A DNA stretch of 64,000 nt from Micromonospora wenchangensis (GCF_002210435.1 NZ_MZMV01000022.1:44819-108818), one strand, 5' to 3'. Shown: positions 32,793 through 42,292, counted from the first letter of the stretch. Made by a program: numbers and translations. Notes: a model not told the origin generated them from the sequence alone.

Positions 32793-35663
32793 ATGACCAC
32801 CTGGCCCCCGGGTAGTGCCGCCCCGGTCGCCGTGCGGCCCACCAGTGGCCGGATCGATCTGCCTGACCATCTGGTGCCGTTGCTGACCGGATCGCCGCAC
32901 CTCAACGTGTTCGGGCCGGCCAGGCCATGGGTGCCACCCACGGGGTGGCTCGAGGACACCCGTGCCCGGCTGATGGCCGTCGCCGCCCGGAAAGGGCTCA
33001 CCGACCTGCCCGCCCGGATGGCACGACTCAAGCCCGGCACGTCGATGGCGGTCGAGGAGGTGAAGTGGCTGGCGCAGGGCGCGCTCGGCGCGTCCACCAG
33101 CGTGTCGGGCCCGTTGTGGCGGCTCGGTGACCTCCTGGTGGCCGACCACCTGACGGCACCCCTGACTCCGACGACGGACCCGGAGACCACCTGGCAGACC
33201 CAGGTCATGCCGGTCCTACCGGGACGCCTCTTCGCGGACTCCGACAGCCCGGCACGCCGGGAACGCATCATCCGCTACTACCGCGACTGCCTCGGGATAC
33301 TCGTCGAGGCGCCACCGTTCGCCGAGCGTGGACACGCCCTGGCCACGTTGTACGCCCGGATAGCCGAGGACCCGGCGCTACTGGAACAGCACCGGGCGGG
33401 GTCGAGGCGGCAACTCGCCGTCCAGTGGGGATCGGCCCTGCTCGGTGACGCGGAGCGGGCCGCCCTACCCGACTACGCCGGGCCGGCCGACTACCTGTCC
33501 TGGACCCTGACCGGCCTCCGGGCCGCCCACCAGCGCCTGGTGGACACGGTGGGCGCCGAGGCCGGCAGTTTCGACGAGTTGGTCGCCGCCATGCTGCTGA
33601 AGCTCGGCAAGCCGGTGCCGGCCGTCATCGCCACGACCGGGCTGGGCCAGGACGGTTTCCACGCCGTCCTCCGCGCGTACGACGTGCTTGAGCCCAATTT
33701 CGACTACGACGTCTGGTACCGGACGGTGTTCGCGTGGCTGGACCACGCGATCATCGCGGGCGAAGCGGAGACCGCACGCATCTGGGTGGGCCTGGAGTGG
33801 AGCTGTGCCACCGCGCTGAACGGCTGGCCGGGCCCACACCGGGACGTGCAGAGCGGGCTCTTCTTCTGCCTGAGATACCTGCGTAGCCTGCGCATGCTCG
33901 GCCAGCCACGGCCCGCCGTCGTCAACCCGCTGGTGTCCGCCCTCGCCGACACTCCGGGACCGGCGCAGCCCACGACCGCCCCGCCCCGACCCGCCCGGCC
34001 CGGGGGTGCCCCGGACGAGCACACCGAGCAGGACGCCATGGGCGTCCTCGACGACATGATCGGGATGTCCCCGGTCAAGCAACGCGTCGTCCGGCTCCAC
34101 GCGGAGGCCAGAGTCGAGGCACTACGCCGCGAGTCCGGTCTGCCACCGGCCCGCAACCGACGGCACATGGTGTTCGCCGGCAACCCGGGCACCGGAAAGA
34201 CCACCATCGCCACGATCATCGGCCGGGTCTATGCCGCGTACGGCGTGCTGGCCTCCGGCCACCTGGTCGAGGTGGCCAGGGCGGAACTGCTCAACGGCGC
34301 CAAGGTGACCGCTGCCGTACGCAACGCGCTCGGCGGCATCCTGATGATCAACGTCGGTCGGGCGGTCCAGGAGAACCCCGCCGCGCGCGAGGCCACCGCG
34401 ACGCTGACCAGGTTGATCGAGGAGCACCGCGAGGACCTGGTGGTCGTCATCGCCGGGCAGCCCAAGGATGTCGCGGAGTTCCTGTCCAGTGAGGTCGGCC
34501 TGGCGGCGCGGTTCCCGAACACCTTCAACTTCGTCGACTTCACCGACGACGAGTTGGTGCGACTCTTCGAGCGGGAGGCCAAGGCGTCCGGGTTCGTACC
34601 CGCCGACGGTGTGCTCGACCGGGTCCGGAATCTGGTCACGCGGATGCCGCGCGCCGCCGGCTTCGACAACGTCCGGGTGGTCCGTAACCTCGTCGACGAG
34701 TCCGCGTCGCACCAGGCGATGCGGATCAGCCGGTCGGCCGCACCCACGGTCGGGCAACTGGCCGAGCTGTTGGTGGAAGACGTCACGGCACCGGCGTCCG
34801 TGGTGCTCGCGCCCGCCCACAAGGGCGACCCGATGGCGGAGCTGGACACGCTCATCGGGCTACCCGACGTCAAGGCGCAGGTACGGCTGCTGGTCGCGGA
34901 GGCCCGGGCGGAAAGCCTGCGGACCCGGGCCGGGCTCGCGGTGAGCCGAGGATCCCGGCACATGGTGTTCGTCGGAAATCCGGGCACCGCGAAGACCACG
35001 GTGGCCCGGTTGATCGCCCGGATCTACGCCGACCTCGGGCTGCTCGGTTCCGGTCATCTGGTCGAGGTGACCAGGACGGACCTGATCGGCCAGTACATCG
35101 GGCAGACCGGCCCGCGCGTCCACGCGGCGTTCGAACGGGCACTCGGTGGCGTGCTCTTCATCGACGAGGCGTACTCGCTGTCGATGTCCGACTCGCCGCG
35201 GGACTACGGTCACGAGGCCATCGCCACGCTGCTCAAGCTGATGGAGGACCATCGGGACGACCTGGTGGTGATCGCCGCCGGCTACGAGGTCGAGATGCGG
35301 CGGTTCCTCGAGGCGAACAGTGGTCTGGCATCCCGGTTCCCCACGCTTCTCGAGTTCCCCGACTACGACCTCGACGAGCTGGTGCAGATCTTCACCGTCC
35401 TCGCCCACGACGCCGGCTACCAACTCGCCGACGGCGTACCGGGCCGGGTTCGTACGACGCTCGCCCGTCTTTCCCCGGGGTCGTCGTTCGGCAACGGCCG
35501 TACGGTACGCAACCTGCTGGAGGCGACCGTCGCCAAGCAGGCGGCACGGATCATCGAGTTGGCCGACGCGCCGACGGAGGTCGTCCGGAAGCTGGTGGTG
35601 GAGGACCTGCCGACCAACTTCGGCAGTCAGGACCGACCGCCCACGATCGGCCAGTATCTGTGA
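32793..35663 (+). CDS. Double AAA+ ATPase, CbxX/CfxQ (EccA-like) family
   Basis: A 956-residue protein. Residues ~1-400 are a helical N-terminal region. Two CbxX-type AAA+ modules follow. Module 1 (~415-660) has Walker A GNPGTGKTT (~461) but a broken Walker B, LMINVGR instead of FIDEA (~514). Module 2 (~685-940) has Walker A GNPGTAKTT (~727) with Ala in place of the last Gly, and an intact Walker B GVLFIDEAYSL (~785). It resembles EccA/SpoVK-like ATPases that remodel protein complexes, though no ESX genes are nearby. ATG 32793 has no Shine-Dalgarno and may be leaderless. It lies between the cluster and an integrase relic, so it may be island cargo. Confidence 0.85.
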   Translation: MTTWPPGSAAPVAVRPTSGRIDLPDHLVPLLTGSPHLNVFGPARPWVPPTGWLEDTRARLMAVAARKGLTDLPARMARLKPGTSMAVEEVKWLAQGALGASTSVSGPLWRLGDLLVADHLTAPLTPTTDPETTWQTQVMPVLPGRLFADSDSPARRERIIRYYRDCLGILVEAPPFAERGHALATLYARIAEDPALLEQHRAGSRRQLAVQWGSALLGDAERAALPDYAGPADYLSWTLTGLRAAHQRLVDTVGAEAGSFDELVAAMLLKLGKPVPAVIATTGLGQDGFHAVLRAYDVLEPNFDYDVWYRTVFAWLDHAIIAGEAETARIWVGLEWSCATALNGWPGPHRDVQSGLFFCLRYLRSLRMLGQPRPAVVNPLVSALADTPGPAQPTTAPPRPARPGGAPDEHTEQDAMGVLDDMIGMSPVKQRVVRLHAEARVEALRRESGLPPARNRRHMVFAGNPGTGKTTIATIIGRVYAAYGVLASGHLVEVARAELLNGAKVTAAVRNALGGILMINVGRAVQENPAAREATATLTRLIEEHREDLVVVIAGQPKDVAEFLSSEVGLAARFPNTFNFVDFTDDELVRLFEREAKASGFVPADGVLDRVRNLVTRMPRAAGFDNVRVVRNLVDESASHQAMRISRSAAPTVGQLAELLVEDVTAPASVVLAPAHKGDPMAELDTLIGLPDVKAQVRLLVAEARAESLRTRAGLAVSRGSRHMVFVGNPGTAKTTVARLIARIYADLGLLGSGHLVEVTRTDLIGQYIGQTGPRVHAAFERALGGVLFIDEAYSLSMSDSPRDYGHEAIATLLKLMEDHRDDLVVIAAGYEVEMRRFLEANSGLASRFPTLLEFPDYDLDELVQIFTVLAHDAGYQLADGVPGRVRTTLARLSPGSSFGNGRTVRNLLEATVAKQAARIIELADAPTEVVRKLVVEDLPTNFGSQDRPPTIGQYL

Positions 35664-35690
35664 TCGTCAGGGGTCCGGTGCAACGCCGCG

Positions 35691-35958
35691 CGGGCCCCGC
35701 CAGGACGACGCGGATCCATGCCGGTTCGGCCATGACCACCTGCGACGGCACGATCTGCGGCACGCCGGTCTGACCTGGATGGCCGACGCCGGGGTGCCGG
35801 TACACGTCCTACGGAAGATCGCCGGCCACGGGTCGCCGACCGCGACCCGGCGGTACCTGCACCCCGACCGGCATTCGATCACCGACGCCGGAACGGCGCT
35901 CAGCGCGCACTTGAAGGCTCGCCGGTCCCAGAGTGGTCCCCAGCTACGCGCCGTCTAG
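35691..35958 (+). pseudogene. C-terminal relic of a tyrosine-recombinase integrase
   Basis: The frame ending at TAG 35956 reads RRHDLRHAGLTWMADAGVP, then HVLRKIAGHGSPTATRRYLHPD. It has the H-x-L-R box, the G-H box and the nucleophile Tyr of phage-type integrases. There is no start, no N-terminal or core-binding domain, and no first catalytic Arg; only the last ~85 residues survive. It lies 85 bp from the 3' end of tRNA-Pro, the usual place of an integrase next to its attachment site. It marks an old integrative element whose rest is lost or rearranged. Confidence 0.75.
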
Positions 35959-35991
35959 ATCAGCGAACCTCTACTGCCGTGGTACGAATTA

Positions 35992-36035
35992 GAGGCCGTT
36001 GACCAGGGAGAATATCCCGGTCGACGGCCTCTTTT
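35992..36035 (+). terminator. Strong terminator between integrase relic and tRNA-Pro
   Basis: GAGGCCGTTGACC (35992-36004) pairs with GGTCGACGGCCTC (36019-36031) with one G-T pair, extended by GGGA/TCCC around loop GAATA, then TTTT: a long stem with a T-run on the plus strand. On the minus strand it lies just after the tRNA 3' end and may stop tRNA transcription as well. Confidence 0.8.
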
Positions 36036-36042
36036 CGTGCTG

Positions 36043-36116
<74 letters not shown>

Positions 36117-36248
36117 ATGCTCCCCGCGTGGTCTCCCCCGCGGCAGCCGGTACAGCTTAGCGCAGGATCTTCGCACCGCGCGCACAGCCCCCCACCGCGC
36201 CGGTGGGCACCGCCACCACCCCTAGAGCATCCTAGGAAGGAGGGGATA

Positions 36249-36291
36249 CGACACAGGCTGCCGTCCCGGGGTGGGGCGGCAGCCTGTGTCG
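36249..36291. terminator. 15-bp hairpin terminator after der
   Basis: CGACACAGGCTGCCG (36249-36263), 13-nt loop, CGGCAGCCTGTGTCG (36277-36291): a perfect 15-bp stem 9 bp after the der stop on the minus strand. No T-run. It likely ends the long core operon that runs leftward to der. Confidence 0.82.
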
Positions 36292-36299
36292 ACGGCGGG

Positions 36300-37697
36300 T
36301 CAGCCGTGGGCTTTGCCCCGACCGCCGGGGCCGAGCTTCTTGCGGGGGCGTACCGAGATCTCCACCGGGCTGCCCTCGAAGCCGAACTCCTCGCGGAGCT
36401 TGCGCTCGACGAAGCGCTGGTAGCCGGCGTCCAGCGGTGCGGTGGTGAACAGCACGAACCGCGGCGGGGAGACACCCGCCTGGGTGGCGAAGAGGATCTT
36501 CGGGGCCCGGCCGCCGCGCACCGGGTGCGGGGTGGCCTGCACCAGGGCGGTGAGCCACTGGTTGAGTTGCGCGGTGGGCACCCGGGTCTCCCAGCTCGCC
36601 AGCGCCTTGCGCAGCGCGGGGGCGAGCTTGTCGACGGCCCGGCCGGTCTGCGCCGACAGGTTGAGCCGGATCGCCCAGGGGATGCGGCGCAGCTCCCGGT
36701 CGATCTCCTTGTCCAGGTAGTACCGGCGGTCGGCGTCGACCAGGTCCCACTTGTTGAAGGCGATCACCAGGGCCCGGCCGGCCTCGACGACCATGGTCAG
36801 GATCCGCTGGTCCTGCTCGCTGATCGGCTCGCTGGAGTCGAGCAGCACCACCGCCACCTCGGCCGCCTCGATCGCCCCGGCGGTGCGCAGGCTGGCGTAG
36901 TACTCGGTGCCGCTGGCCTTGCCGACCCGCTTGCGCAGCCCGGCGGTGTCGACCAGTTGCCAGGTTTCGCCACCGATCTCGACGAGGCTGTCCACCGGGT
37001 CGACTGTGGTGCCGGCGACCGAGTCGACGACCGCCCGTTCCTCACCGGAGAACCGGTTGAGCAGGCTGGACTTGCCGACGTTGGGCCGGCCGACCAGCGC
37101 CACCCGGCGGGGGCCGCGCGGCCGGTTCTCGACGATCTTCGGGGCCTCGGGCAGGGCGTCGAGGATGGCATCGAGCAGTTCCCCGGAGCCCCGGCCGTGC
37201 AGGGCGGAGACCGGGTGCGGCTCGCCGAGCCCCAGCGACCACAGCGAGGTGGCCTCCAGCTCGATGGCGCTGTTGTCGGTCTTGTTGGCCACCAGGATCA
37301 CCGGCTTGGCGCTGCGCCGCAGCATCCGCACCGCGGCCTCGTCCACGTCGGTCGAGCCGACCATCGCGTCGACCACGAAGATCACCACGTCGGCGGTGAG
37401 CACCGCCGTCTCGGCCTGCGCGGCGATCGCCGCCGCCCGGTCCTTCGCGTCCGGTTCCCAACCGCCGGTGTCCACCACGGTGAACGAGCGGCCGTTCCAC
37501 TGCGCGTCGTACGGCACCCGGTCCCGGGTCACCCCGGGGGTGTCCTCGACGACCGCCTGCCGGCGGCCGATGATCCGGTTGACCAGCGTCGACTTGCCCA
37601 CGTTGGGGCGGCCGACGACGGCCACCACCGGCTGCGGACCGGTCGGCTCGTCGACCTCGACATCCGGTTCGCGTAGCTCCACCCAACCGTCGCTCAT
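36300..37697 (-). CDS. der: Ribosome-assembly GTPase Der (EngA)
   Basis: A 465-residue double GTPase: two P-loops GRPNVGKST (~29-37) and GRPNVGKSS in the second domain, switch motifs DTPG/DTGGW and DTAG, and NKxD boxes (ANKTD, FNKWD). A C-terminal KH-like region follows (VRPRKKLGPGGRGKAHG). Der is needed for 50S subunit maturation. The N-terminal ~30 residues are an acidic extension common in actinobacteria. ATG 37697 overlaps the cmk stop by four bases; cmk-der is a conserved pair (Rv1712-Rv1713). Confidence 0.95.
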   Translation of the reverse strand: MSDGWVELREPDVEVDEPTGPQPVVAVVGRPNVGKSTLVNRIIGRRQAVVEDTPGVTRDRVPYDAQWNGRSFTVVDTGGWEPDAKDRAAAIAAQAETAVLTADVVIFVVDAMVGSTDVDEAAVRMLRRSAKPVILVANKTDNSAIELEATSLWSLGLGEPHPVSALHGRGSGELLDAILDALPEAPKIVENRPRGPRRVALVGRPNVGKSSLLNRFSGEERAVVDSVAGTTVDPVDSLVEIGGETWQLVDTAGLRKRVGKASGTEYYASLRTAGAIEAAEVAVVLLDSSEPISEQDQRILTMVVEAGRALVIAFNKWDLVDADRRYYLDKEIDRELRRIPWAIRLNLSAQTGRAVDKLAPALRKALASWETRVPTAQLNQWLTALVQATPHPVRGGRAPKILFATQAGVSPPRFVLFTTAPLDAGYQRFVERKLREEFGFEGSPVEISVRPRKKLGPGGRGKAHG

Positions 37698-38374
37698 GCC
37701 ACTCCCCGCTCGGTGAGCAGCCCACGCAGCCGGTCGACGACCTCGTCGATGCCCAGCTCGGTGGTGTCGAGTTCGACGGCGTCGGCGGACTGCCGCAGCG
37801 GGTCGACCGTGCGGGTGGAGTCGAGCCGGTCCCGGCGGGCCAGATCGGCGGCGGTCGCCGCGACGTCGACGGCGTCCTCGGCGCTGCGCCGCCGGGCCCG
37901 GGCCGCCTCGGAGGCGGTCAGGTAGACCTTCAGGTCGGCGTCGGGAGCCACCACGGCACCGATGTCCCGACCCTCCACCACGATCCGGCCGGCGTGGTTG
38001 ATCAGTTCCCGCTGCCGGGCCACGAGCAGCGCCCGCACCGCCGGGACGGCGGCCACCGCGGAGACCGCGCCGGTCACCTCGGGGCCCCGGATCTCCCGGT
38101 CGACGTTCACCCCGTCGACGGTCACGGCGTACCCCTGGGGGTCGGTGCCGATGCGCAGCTCGACCTCCTCGGCGACCTTGCCCACCGCGGCGGCGTCGGT
38201 CAGGTCGACCCCGGAACGCAGCACCGCCCAGGTGATCGCCCGGTACATCGCGCCGGTGTCCAGGTAGCGGGCACCGAGGCCGGCGGCGAGCCGCCGCGAG
38301 ACGGTGGACTTACCCGAACCGGACGGCCCGTCCACAGCGACCACGCAGCGCCCGGCCCGTACGTTTTCCTCCAC
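37694..38374 (-). CDS. cmk: Cytidylate kinase
   Basis: A 226-residue (d)CMP kinase: P-loop VVAVDGPSGSGKSTVSRRLA near the N-terminus, GARYLDTGAMYRAITW, GRDIGAVVAPDADLKVYLTAS (lid/NMP regions) and RRDRLDSTR. It phosphorylates CMP/dCMP with ATP. Start GTG 38374 has GGAGG six bases upstream and gives the usual family N-terminus; a longer frame to 38449 is not supported. It overlaps der by four bases. The 184 bp up to the pseudouridine synthase carry no gene. Confidence 0.94.
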   Translation of the reverse strand: MEENVRAGRCVVAVDGPSGSGKSTVSRRLAAGLGARYLDTGAMYRAITWAVLRSGVDLTDAAAVGKVAEEVELRIGTDPQGYAVTVDGVNVDREIRGPEVTGAVSAVAAVPAVRALLVARQRELINHAGRIVVEGRDIGAVVAPDADLKVYLTASEAARARRRSAEDAVDVAATAADLARRDRLDSTRTVDPLRQSADAVELDTTELGIDEVVDRLRGLLTERGVA

Positions 38375-38558
38375 CGTTGTCCTCCTCAGCCCGTATCTCG
38401 CGGGTCGCCGGTGCTCCGGCGCCGTTGAGCGGTAGTCCATCGTCGTCAATCATGCCCGCGCCTCGCGGGTGTCTCCGCGCCGCCGGGGCGGCGCACGCCA
38501 CCACCGGCCCGCGGGCCGCGTGGAAGCCTACCGGCACACGTACCCGGTGCGACTCCGG

Positions 38559-39329
38559 TCAGTCACCCACGGCCTTGAACAGGGCGGCGACCTCCGCGTT
38601 GGTCAGCCGCCGGATCCGCCCGGTGCGCAGGTCACCGAGCTTGATCGGCCCGATCGAGGTACGCACCAGCCGGGACACCGGGTGCCCGACCTCGGCCAGC
38701 AGCCGCCGGACGATGTGCTTGCGTCCCTCGTGCAGGCTCAGCTCCACCTGGGCGGTTCGCCCCAGGGTGTCCACCACCTTGAACGAGTCGACCTTGACCG
38801 GCCCGTCCTCCAGCTCCACACCGGCCAGCAGCCGCTTGCCGAGGTTACGCGGGATCGGCCCGGCCACCTCGGCCAGGTAGGTCTTGAGCACCTGGTACGA
38901 CGGGTGCATCAGCTTGTGGGTCAGGGTGCCGTCGTTGGTGAGCAGCAGCAGGCCCTCGCTGTCGGCGTCGAGCCGCCCGACGTGGTAGACCCGCTGCTCG
39001 ACCCGGTTGCCGATGAACTCGGCCAGCTCGTTGCGGCCCTTCTCGTCGGCCATCGTGGTGACCACCCCGCGCGGCTTGTTCATCGCCACGTACACCAGGC
39101 GGTTGTCGGCCTGGAGGCGTTCCCCGTCGACGTGGATCACGGCGGTGGCGGGGTCGACCTTGTCCCCGAGCTGGGCGACCCGCCCGTTCACGGTCACCCG
39201 ACGCCGGAAGATCAGATCCTCACAGGCGCGTCGGGAACCGACGCCGGCGGCGGCGAGCACCTTCTGGAGGCGCTCGGCGCCCTCGTACACGGGGGCGTCG
39301 GGCTTGGGGGAACGGCTATCGCGTGGCAT
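38559..39329 (-). CDS. rluB: 23S rRNA pseudouridine synthase, RsuA/RluB family
   Basis: A 256-residue protein: N-terminal S4 RNA-binding domain (RLQKVLAAAGVGSRRACEDLI) and an RsuA/RluB catalytic domain with YHVGRLDADSEGLLLLTNDG, where the Asp of RLDADSEG is catalytic, and HEGRKHIVRRLLAEVGHPV. It isomerises a uridine of rRNA. ATG 39329 is chosen and overlaps the scpB end by 14 bases; a TTG two codons earlier is less likely. Gene order scpA-scpB-rluB-cmk-der matches M. tuberculosis Rv1709-Rv1713. Confidence 0.92.
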   Translation of the reverse strand: MPRDSRSPKPDAPVYEGAERLQKVLAAAGVGSRRACEDLIFRRRVTVNGRVAQLGDKVDPATAVIHVDGERLQADNRLVYVAMNKPRGVVTTMADEKGRNELAEFIGNRVEQRVYHVGRLDADSEGLLLLTNDGTLTHKLMHPSYQVLKTYLAEVAGPIPRNLGKRLLAGVELEDGPVKVDSFKVVDTLGRTAQVELSLHEGRKHIVRRLLAEVGHPVSRLVRTSIGPIKLGDLRTGRIRRLTNAEVAALFKAVGD

Positions 39330-40329
39330 CGGCAAGCTCTTCTACGTCGTCGGGGAGGAACGGGGCGAGTGGGGGCAGGTCGGCGACCGAGTCCAGGCCC
39401 AGCTTCTCCAGGAACATCGTGGTGGTCCGGTAGAGGAACGCCCCACTGTCCGGTTCGGCGCCGCACTCCTCGACCAACCCCCGGGAGACCAGGGTACGGA
39501 GCACCCCGTCACAGTTGACACCCCGGATGGCCGACACCCGACCCCGGGTCACCGGCTGCTTGTAGGCGACCACCGCGAGTGTCTCCAGGGCGGCCTGGGT
39601 CAGCCGGACCGACTGCCCGTCCAGCACGAACCGTTCCACGTACGTCGCGTATTCCGGCCGGGTGTACAGCCGCCACCCGCCGGCCGCCCGGCGCAGCTCG
39701 AACCCGTGCCCGGCGGTGGTGTAGCCGGCCGCGATGTCGTCGAGCACCGGGCCGATCCGCTCCGGGGGCTGCTCCAGCACCTGCGCCAGCACGAGTTCGC
39801 TTACCGGTTCGTCGACCACCAGCAGGATGGCCTCCAACGCGCCGCGCAGTTCCGCGTCGTCGAGTTCGGGTGCCGGCGGCGGGGCGACCGTCGCCCGCCG
39901 TCGTCCGGCCGGCTGCCGCTTCGGTACGCCCCCCGCACCCCGCTCCCCCGCCGTCTCCGGGCCGGCGTCGCTGCCAGCCGCCCCACCGGCTGCGGTCACG
40001 ACGGCTGCGGTCACGTCCTCGTCAGGTCCGGGTTCGGGTGTCCCGTCGGTAGCAGGCTCGGGACCGGCCGTCCCGGCGTCGGTTGTCTCGCCGTCGGCGG
40101 TCTCGCCGTCGGCTGCCTCGGCGTCGGCTGTCTCGGCGTCGGCTGCGGGTGGTGCCGCCGCAGCGGGGAGTTCGTCGACGGTGTCCGTTTCTGACGGGAC
40201 GGGAGCGTCCTCGGCCCCGGAGTCCGGCGCGCCGGGTGCGGGCTTGCGCTGCGGGGCGGGCCGCTCCCACGGGGGAATCCAGGCGGCGGCCTGGTCGGCC
40301 AGCGAGTCCCGGCGCTCCTCGTCGCTCAT
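39316..40329 (-). CDS. scpB: Segregation and condensation protein ScpB with long N-terminal extension
   Basis: A 337-residue protein. The ScpB winged-helix part covers ~155-337 (LRGALEAILLVVDEPVSELVLAQVL, QAALETLAVVAYKQPVTRGRVSAIRGVNCDGVLRTLVSRGLVEE). Residues 1-150 are a low-complexity, Ala/Glu/Asp/Pro-rich extension with short repeats (AETADAEAADGETADGETTD) that is probably disordered; typical ScpB proteins have ~200 residues. ScpB with ScpA bridges SMC to compact chromosomes. ATG 40329 shares its first base with the scpA stop (TGATG). Confidence 0.92.
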   Translation of the reverse strand: MSDEERRDSLADQAAAWIPPWERPAPQRKPAPGAPDSGAEDAPVPSETDTVDELPAAAAPPAADAETADAEAADGETADGETTDAGTAGPEPATDGTPEPGPDEDVTAAVVTAAGGAAGSDAGPETAGERGAGGVPKRQPAGRRRATVAPPPAPELDDAELRGALEAILLVVDEPVSELVLAQVLEQPPERIGPVLDDIAAGYTTAGHGFELRRAAGGWRLYTRPEYATYVERFVLDGQSVRLTQAALETLAVVAYKQPVTRGRVSAIRGVNCDGVLRTLVSRGLVEECGAEPDSGAFLYRTTTMFLEKLGLDSVADLPPLAPFLPDDVEELADATR

Positions 40330-41321
40330 CAGTTCTCCTGCGCAGTCACCGGGGCGGGCGTGGTGGCGGCCGGGGGGGCGGTGGCGGGCGCGGCCGGGTC
40401 GGGGTCTGTGGGGCTGCCGGCGTACTCGTCGACGTGCAGTTCGGTGCCGCCCTCGGCGGGACCGGTCCAGCGCACCGTCAACTCCTCCAGGGCCTCCTCC
40501 TGGACGAACACGACCAGCCCCTCCCGGTACAGCTCCAGCAGGGCCAGGAAGCGGGCCACCACCTCCAGGGTGATCGCGCAGTCGGCACAGAGCAGCGCGA
40601 AGGTGGCGATCCCGGCCCGGCGTAGCCGCTCGGCGATGACCGCCGCGTGTTCCCGGACACTGACCCGGACGAGGTGCACGTGCGCGATGGACACCTCGGG
40701 CACCGGCTTCGGGGTCATCGCCCGCACGGCGAGCGTGCGCAGCCGCTCCGGGCCGATGCCGAGCACCAGGTCGGGCAGGGCCTCGGCATACCGGGCTTCC
40801 AGGGTGACCGCCCGTGGGTAGCGTCGCCCGCCGACGGCCTCCAGTTCGGCGATGTGCGCCGCCGCCTCCTTGTACGCCTTGTACTGCAACAGCCTGGCGA
40901 AGAGCAGGTCCCGCGCCTCCAGCAGGGCGAGGTCCTCCTCGTCCTCCACCTCGGCCGACGGCAGCAGCCGGGCCGCCTTCAGGTCGAGCAGGGTGGCGGC
41001 GACGAGCAGGAACTCGCTGGTCTCGTCGAGGTCCCACTCGTCGCCCATGGCGCGCAGGTAGGAGATGAACTCGTCGGTGACGGTGTGCAACGCCACCTCG
41101 GTGACGTCCAGCTTGTGTTTGCTGATCAGTTGCAGCAGCAGGTCGAACGGGCCGGTGAAGTTCGCCAGCCGGACGGTGAAGCCGCCGCTCTGCCCGGCCT
41201 GCGGCACCCCCGCCGGGTCGGTCGCCACGTCGGCGGCGACCTCGGCGGCCAGCACGGGCGGCTGCTGCGGGGTCGTCGGCGGGTCCAGCGGCGGCGCGGT
41301 CACCGGACGACCGTAGTCCAC
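40329..41321 (-). CDS. scpA: Segregation and condensation protein ScpA (kleisin)
   Basis: A 330-residue kleisin: VRLANFTGPFDLLLQLISKHKLDVTEVAL (N-terminal SMC-binding helix bundle), FLLVAATLLDLKAARLLP, and a C-terminal winged-helix region (ITLEVVARFLALLELYREGLVVFVQEEALEELTV). About 45 N-terminal and 40 C-terminal residues are Pro/Ala-rich tails. GTG 41321 gives the longest frame; a GTG six codons later is also possible. Translationally coupled to scpB and 47 bp after the ParA-like gene. Confidence 0.92.
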   Translation of the reverse strand: MDYGRPVTAPPLDPPTTPQQPPVLAAEVAADVATDPAGVPQAGQSGGFTVRLANFTGPFDLLLQLISKHKLDVTEVALHTVTDEFISYLRAMGDEWDLDETSEFLLVAATLLDLKAARLLPSAEVEDEEDLALLEARDLLFARLLQYKAYKEAAAHIAELEAVGGRRYPRAVTLEARYAEALPDLVLGIGPERLRTLAVRAMTPKPVPEVSIAHVHLVRVSVREHAAVIAERLRRAGIATFALLCADCAITLEVVARFLALLELYREGLVVFVQEEALEELTVRWTGPAEGGTELHVDEYAGSPTDPDPAAPATAPPAATTPAPVTAQEN

Positions 41322-41368
41322 GTCCCGGACGTCGTCGCCGCCCGGGACGCCCCGGCGTGCACCCCGAC

Positions 41369-42292
41369 CTACCGGTCGGCCTGGGCCGCGATCACCTCAC
41401 GGGCCAACTGCCGGTAGTTGCGGGCCCCCGAGGAGGCCGGGTCGAGGGTGGTGATCGGCGCACCGGCCACCGTGGACTCGGGGAACTTCACCGTCTTGGT
41501 GATGACGGTCTGGTAGACCTTGTCGCCGAACGCCTCGACCACCCGCTGGAGCACCTGCCGGCAGTGGGTGGTGCGGCTGTCGTACATGGTGGCGAGGATG
41601 CCTTCGAGTTCCAGGTCGAAGTTGAGCCGCTCGCGGACCTTGTCGATGGTGTCCAGCAGCAGCGCCACCCCGCGCAGGCTGAAGAACTCGCACTCCAGGG
41701 GGATGAGCACGCCGTGCGCGACGGTCAGCGCGTTGATCGCCAGCAGGCCCAGCGAGGGCTGGCAGTCGATCAGGATGTAGTCGTACTCCTTGCGGATGGT
41801 CCGCAGCACCCGGGCCAGGGCCATCTCCCGGGCGACCTCGTTGACCAGCTGTATCTCGGCGGCCGACAGGTCGATGTTGGCGGGCAGCAGGTGCAGGCCG
41901 GCCACGTCCGTCTTGATCAGGACGTCTTCGGCGATGACGTCGTCCTGCATGAGCAGGTTGTAGACGGACAGGTCGAGGTTGTGCGGGTTGACCCCGAGGC
42001 CCACCGACAGGGCGCCCTGCGGGTCGAAGTCGACGAGCAGCACCTTGCGGCCGTACTCGGCCAGGGCCGCACCGAGGTTGATGGTGGTGGTGGTCTTACC
42101 CACGCCACCCTTCTGGTTGGCCATCGCGATGATCCGGGCCGGGCCGTGCCGGTCGGTGGGCATCGGCTCGGGGATCGGCTTGCGCATCGTGTAGGCGGCC
42201 GGATCGGCCGGGCCCAGGTCGGCGCCGAGCGACGCCTGCTGCTCACGGAGCTCCGACGTCCAGGCGTCGGCACGGTCACCGTTGCCAGCCAT
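41369..42292 (-). CDS. ParA/Soj-family ATPase (scp-linked)
   Basis: A 307-residue Walker-type ATPase: IIAMANQKGGVGKTTTTINLGAALAEYG (deviant Walker A, ~53-80), VLLVDFDPQGALSVGLG, YDYILIDCQPSLGLLAINALTVA and FFSLRGVALLLDTI. This is the scpAB-linked ParA (Rv1708-like), distinct from the parAB locus near the origin; it is thought to take part in chromosome positioning. The N-terminal ~50 residues are an extra hydrophilic tail. ATG 42292. 171 bp separate it from xerD. Confidence 0.92.
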   Translation of the reverse strand: MAGNGDRADAWTSELREQQASLGADLGPADPAAYTMRKPIPEPMPTDRHGPARIIAMANQKGGVGKTTTTINLGAALAEYGRKVLLVDFDPQGALSVGLGVNPHNLDLSVYNLLMQDDVIAEDVLIKTDVAGLHLLPANIDLSAAEIQLVNEVAREMALARVLRTIRKEYDYILIDCQPSLGLLAINALTVAHGVLIPLECEFFSLRGVALLLDTIDKVRERLNFDLELEGILATMYDSRTTHCRQVLQRVVEAFGDKVYQTVITKTVKFPESTVAGAPITTLDPASSGARNYRQLAREVIAAQADR

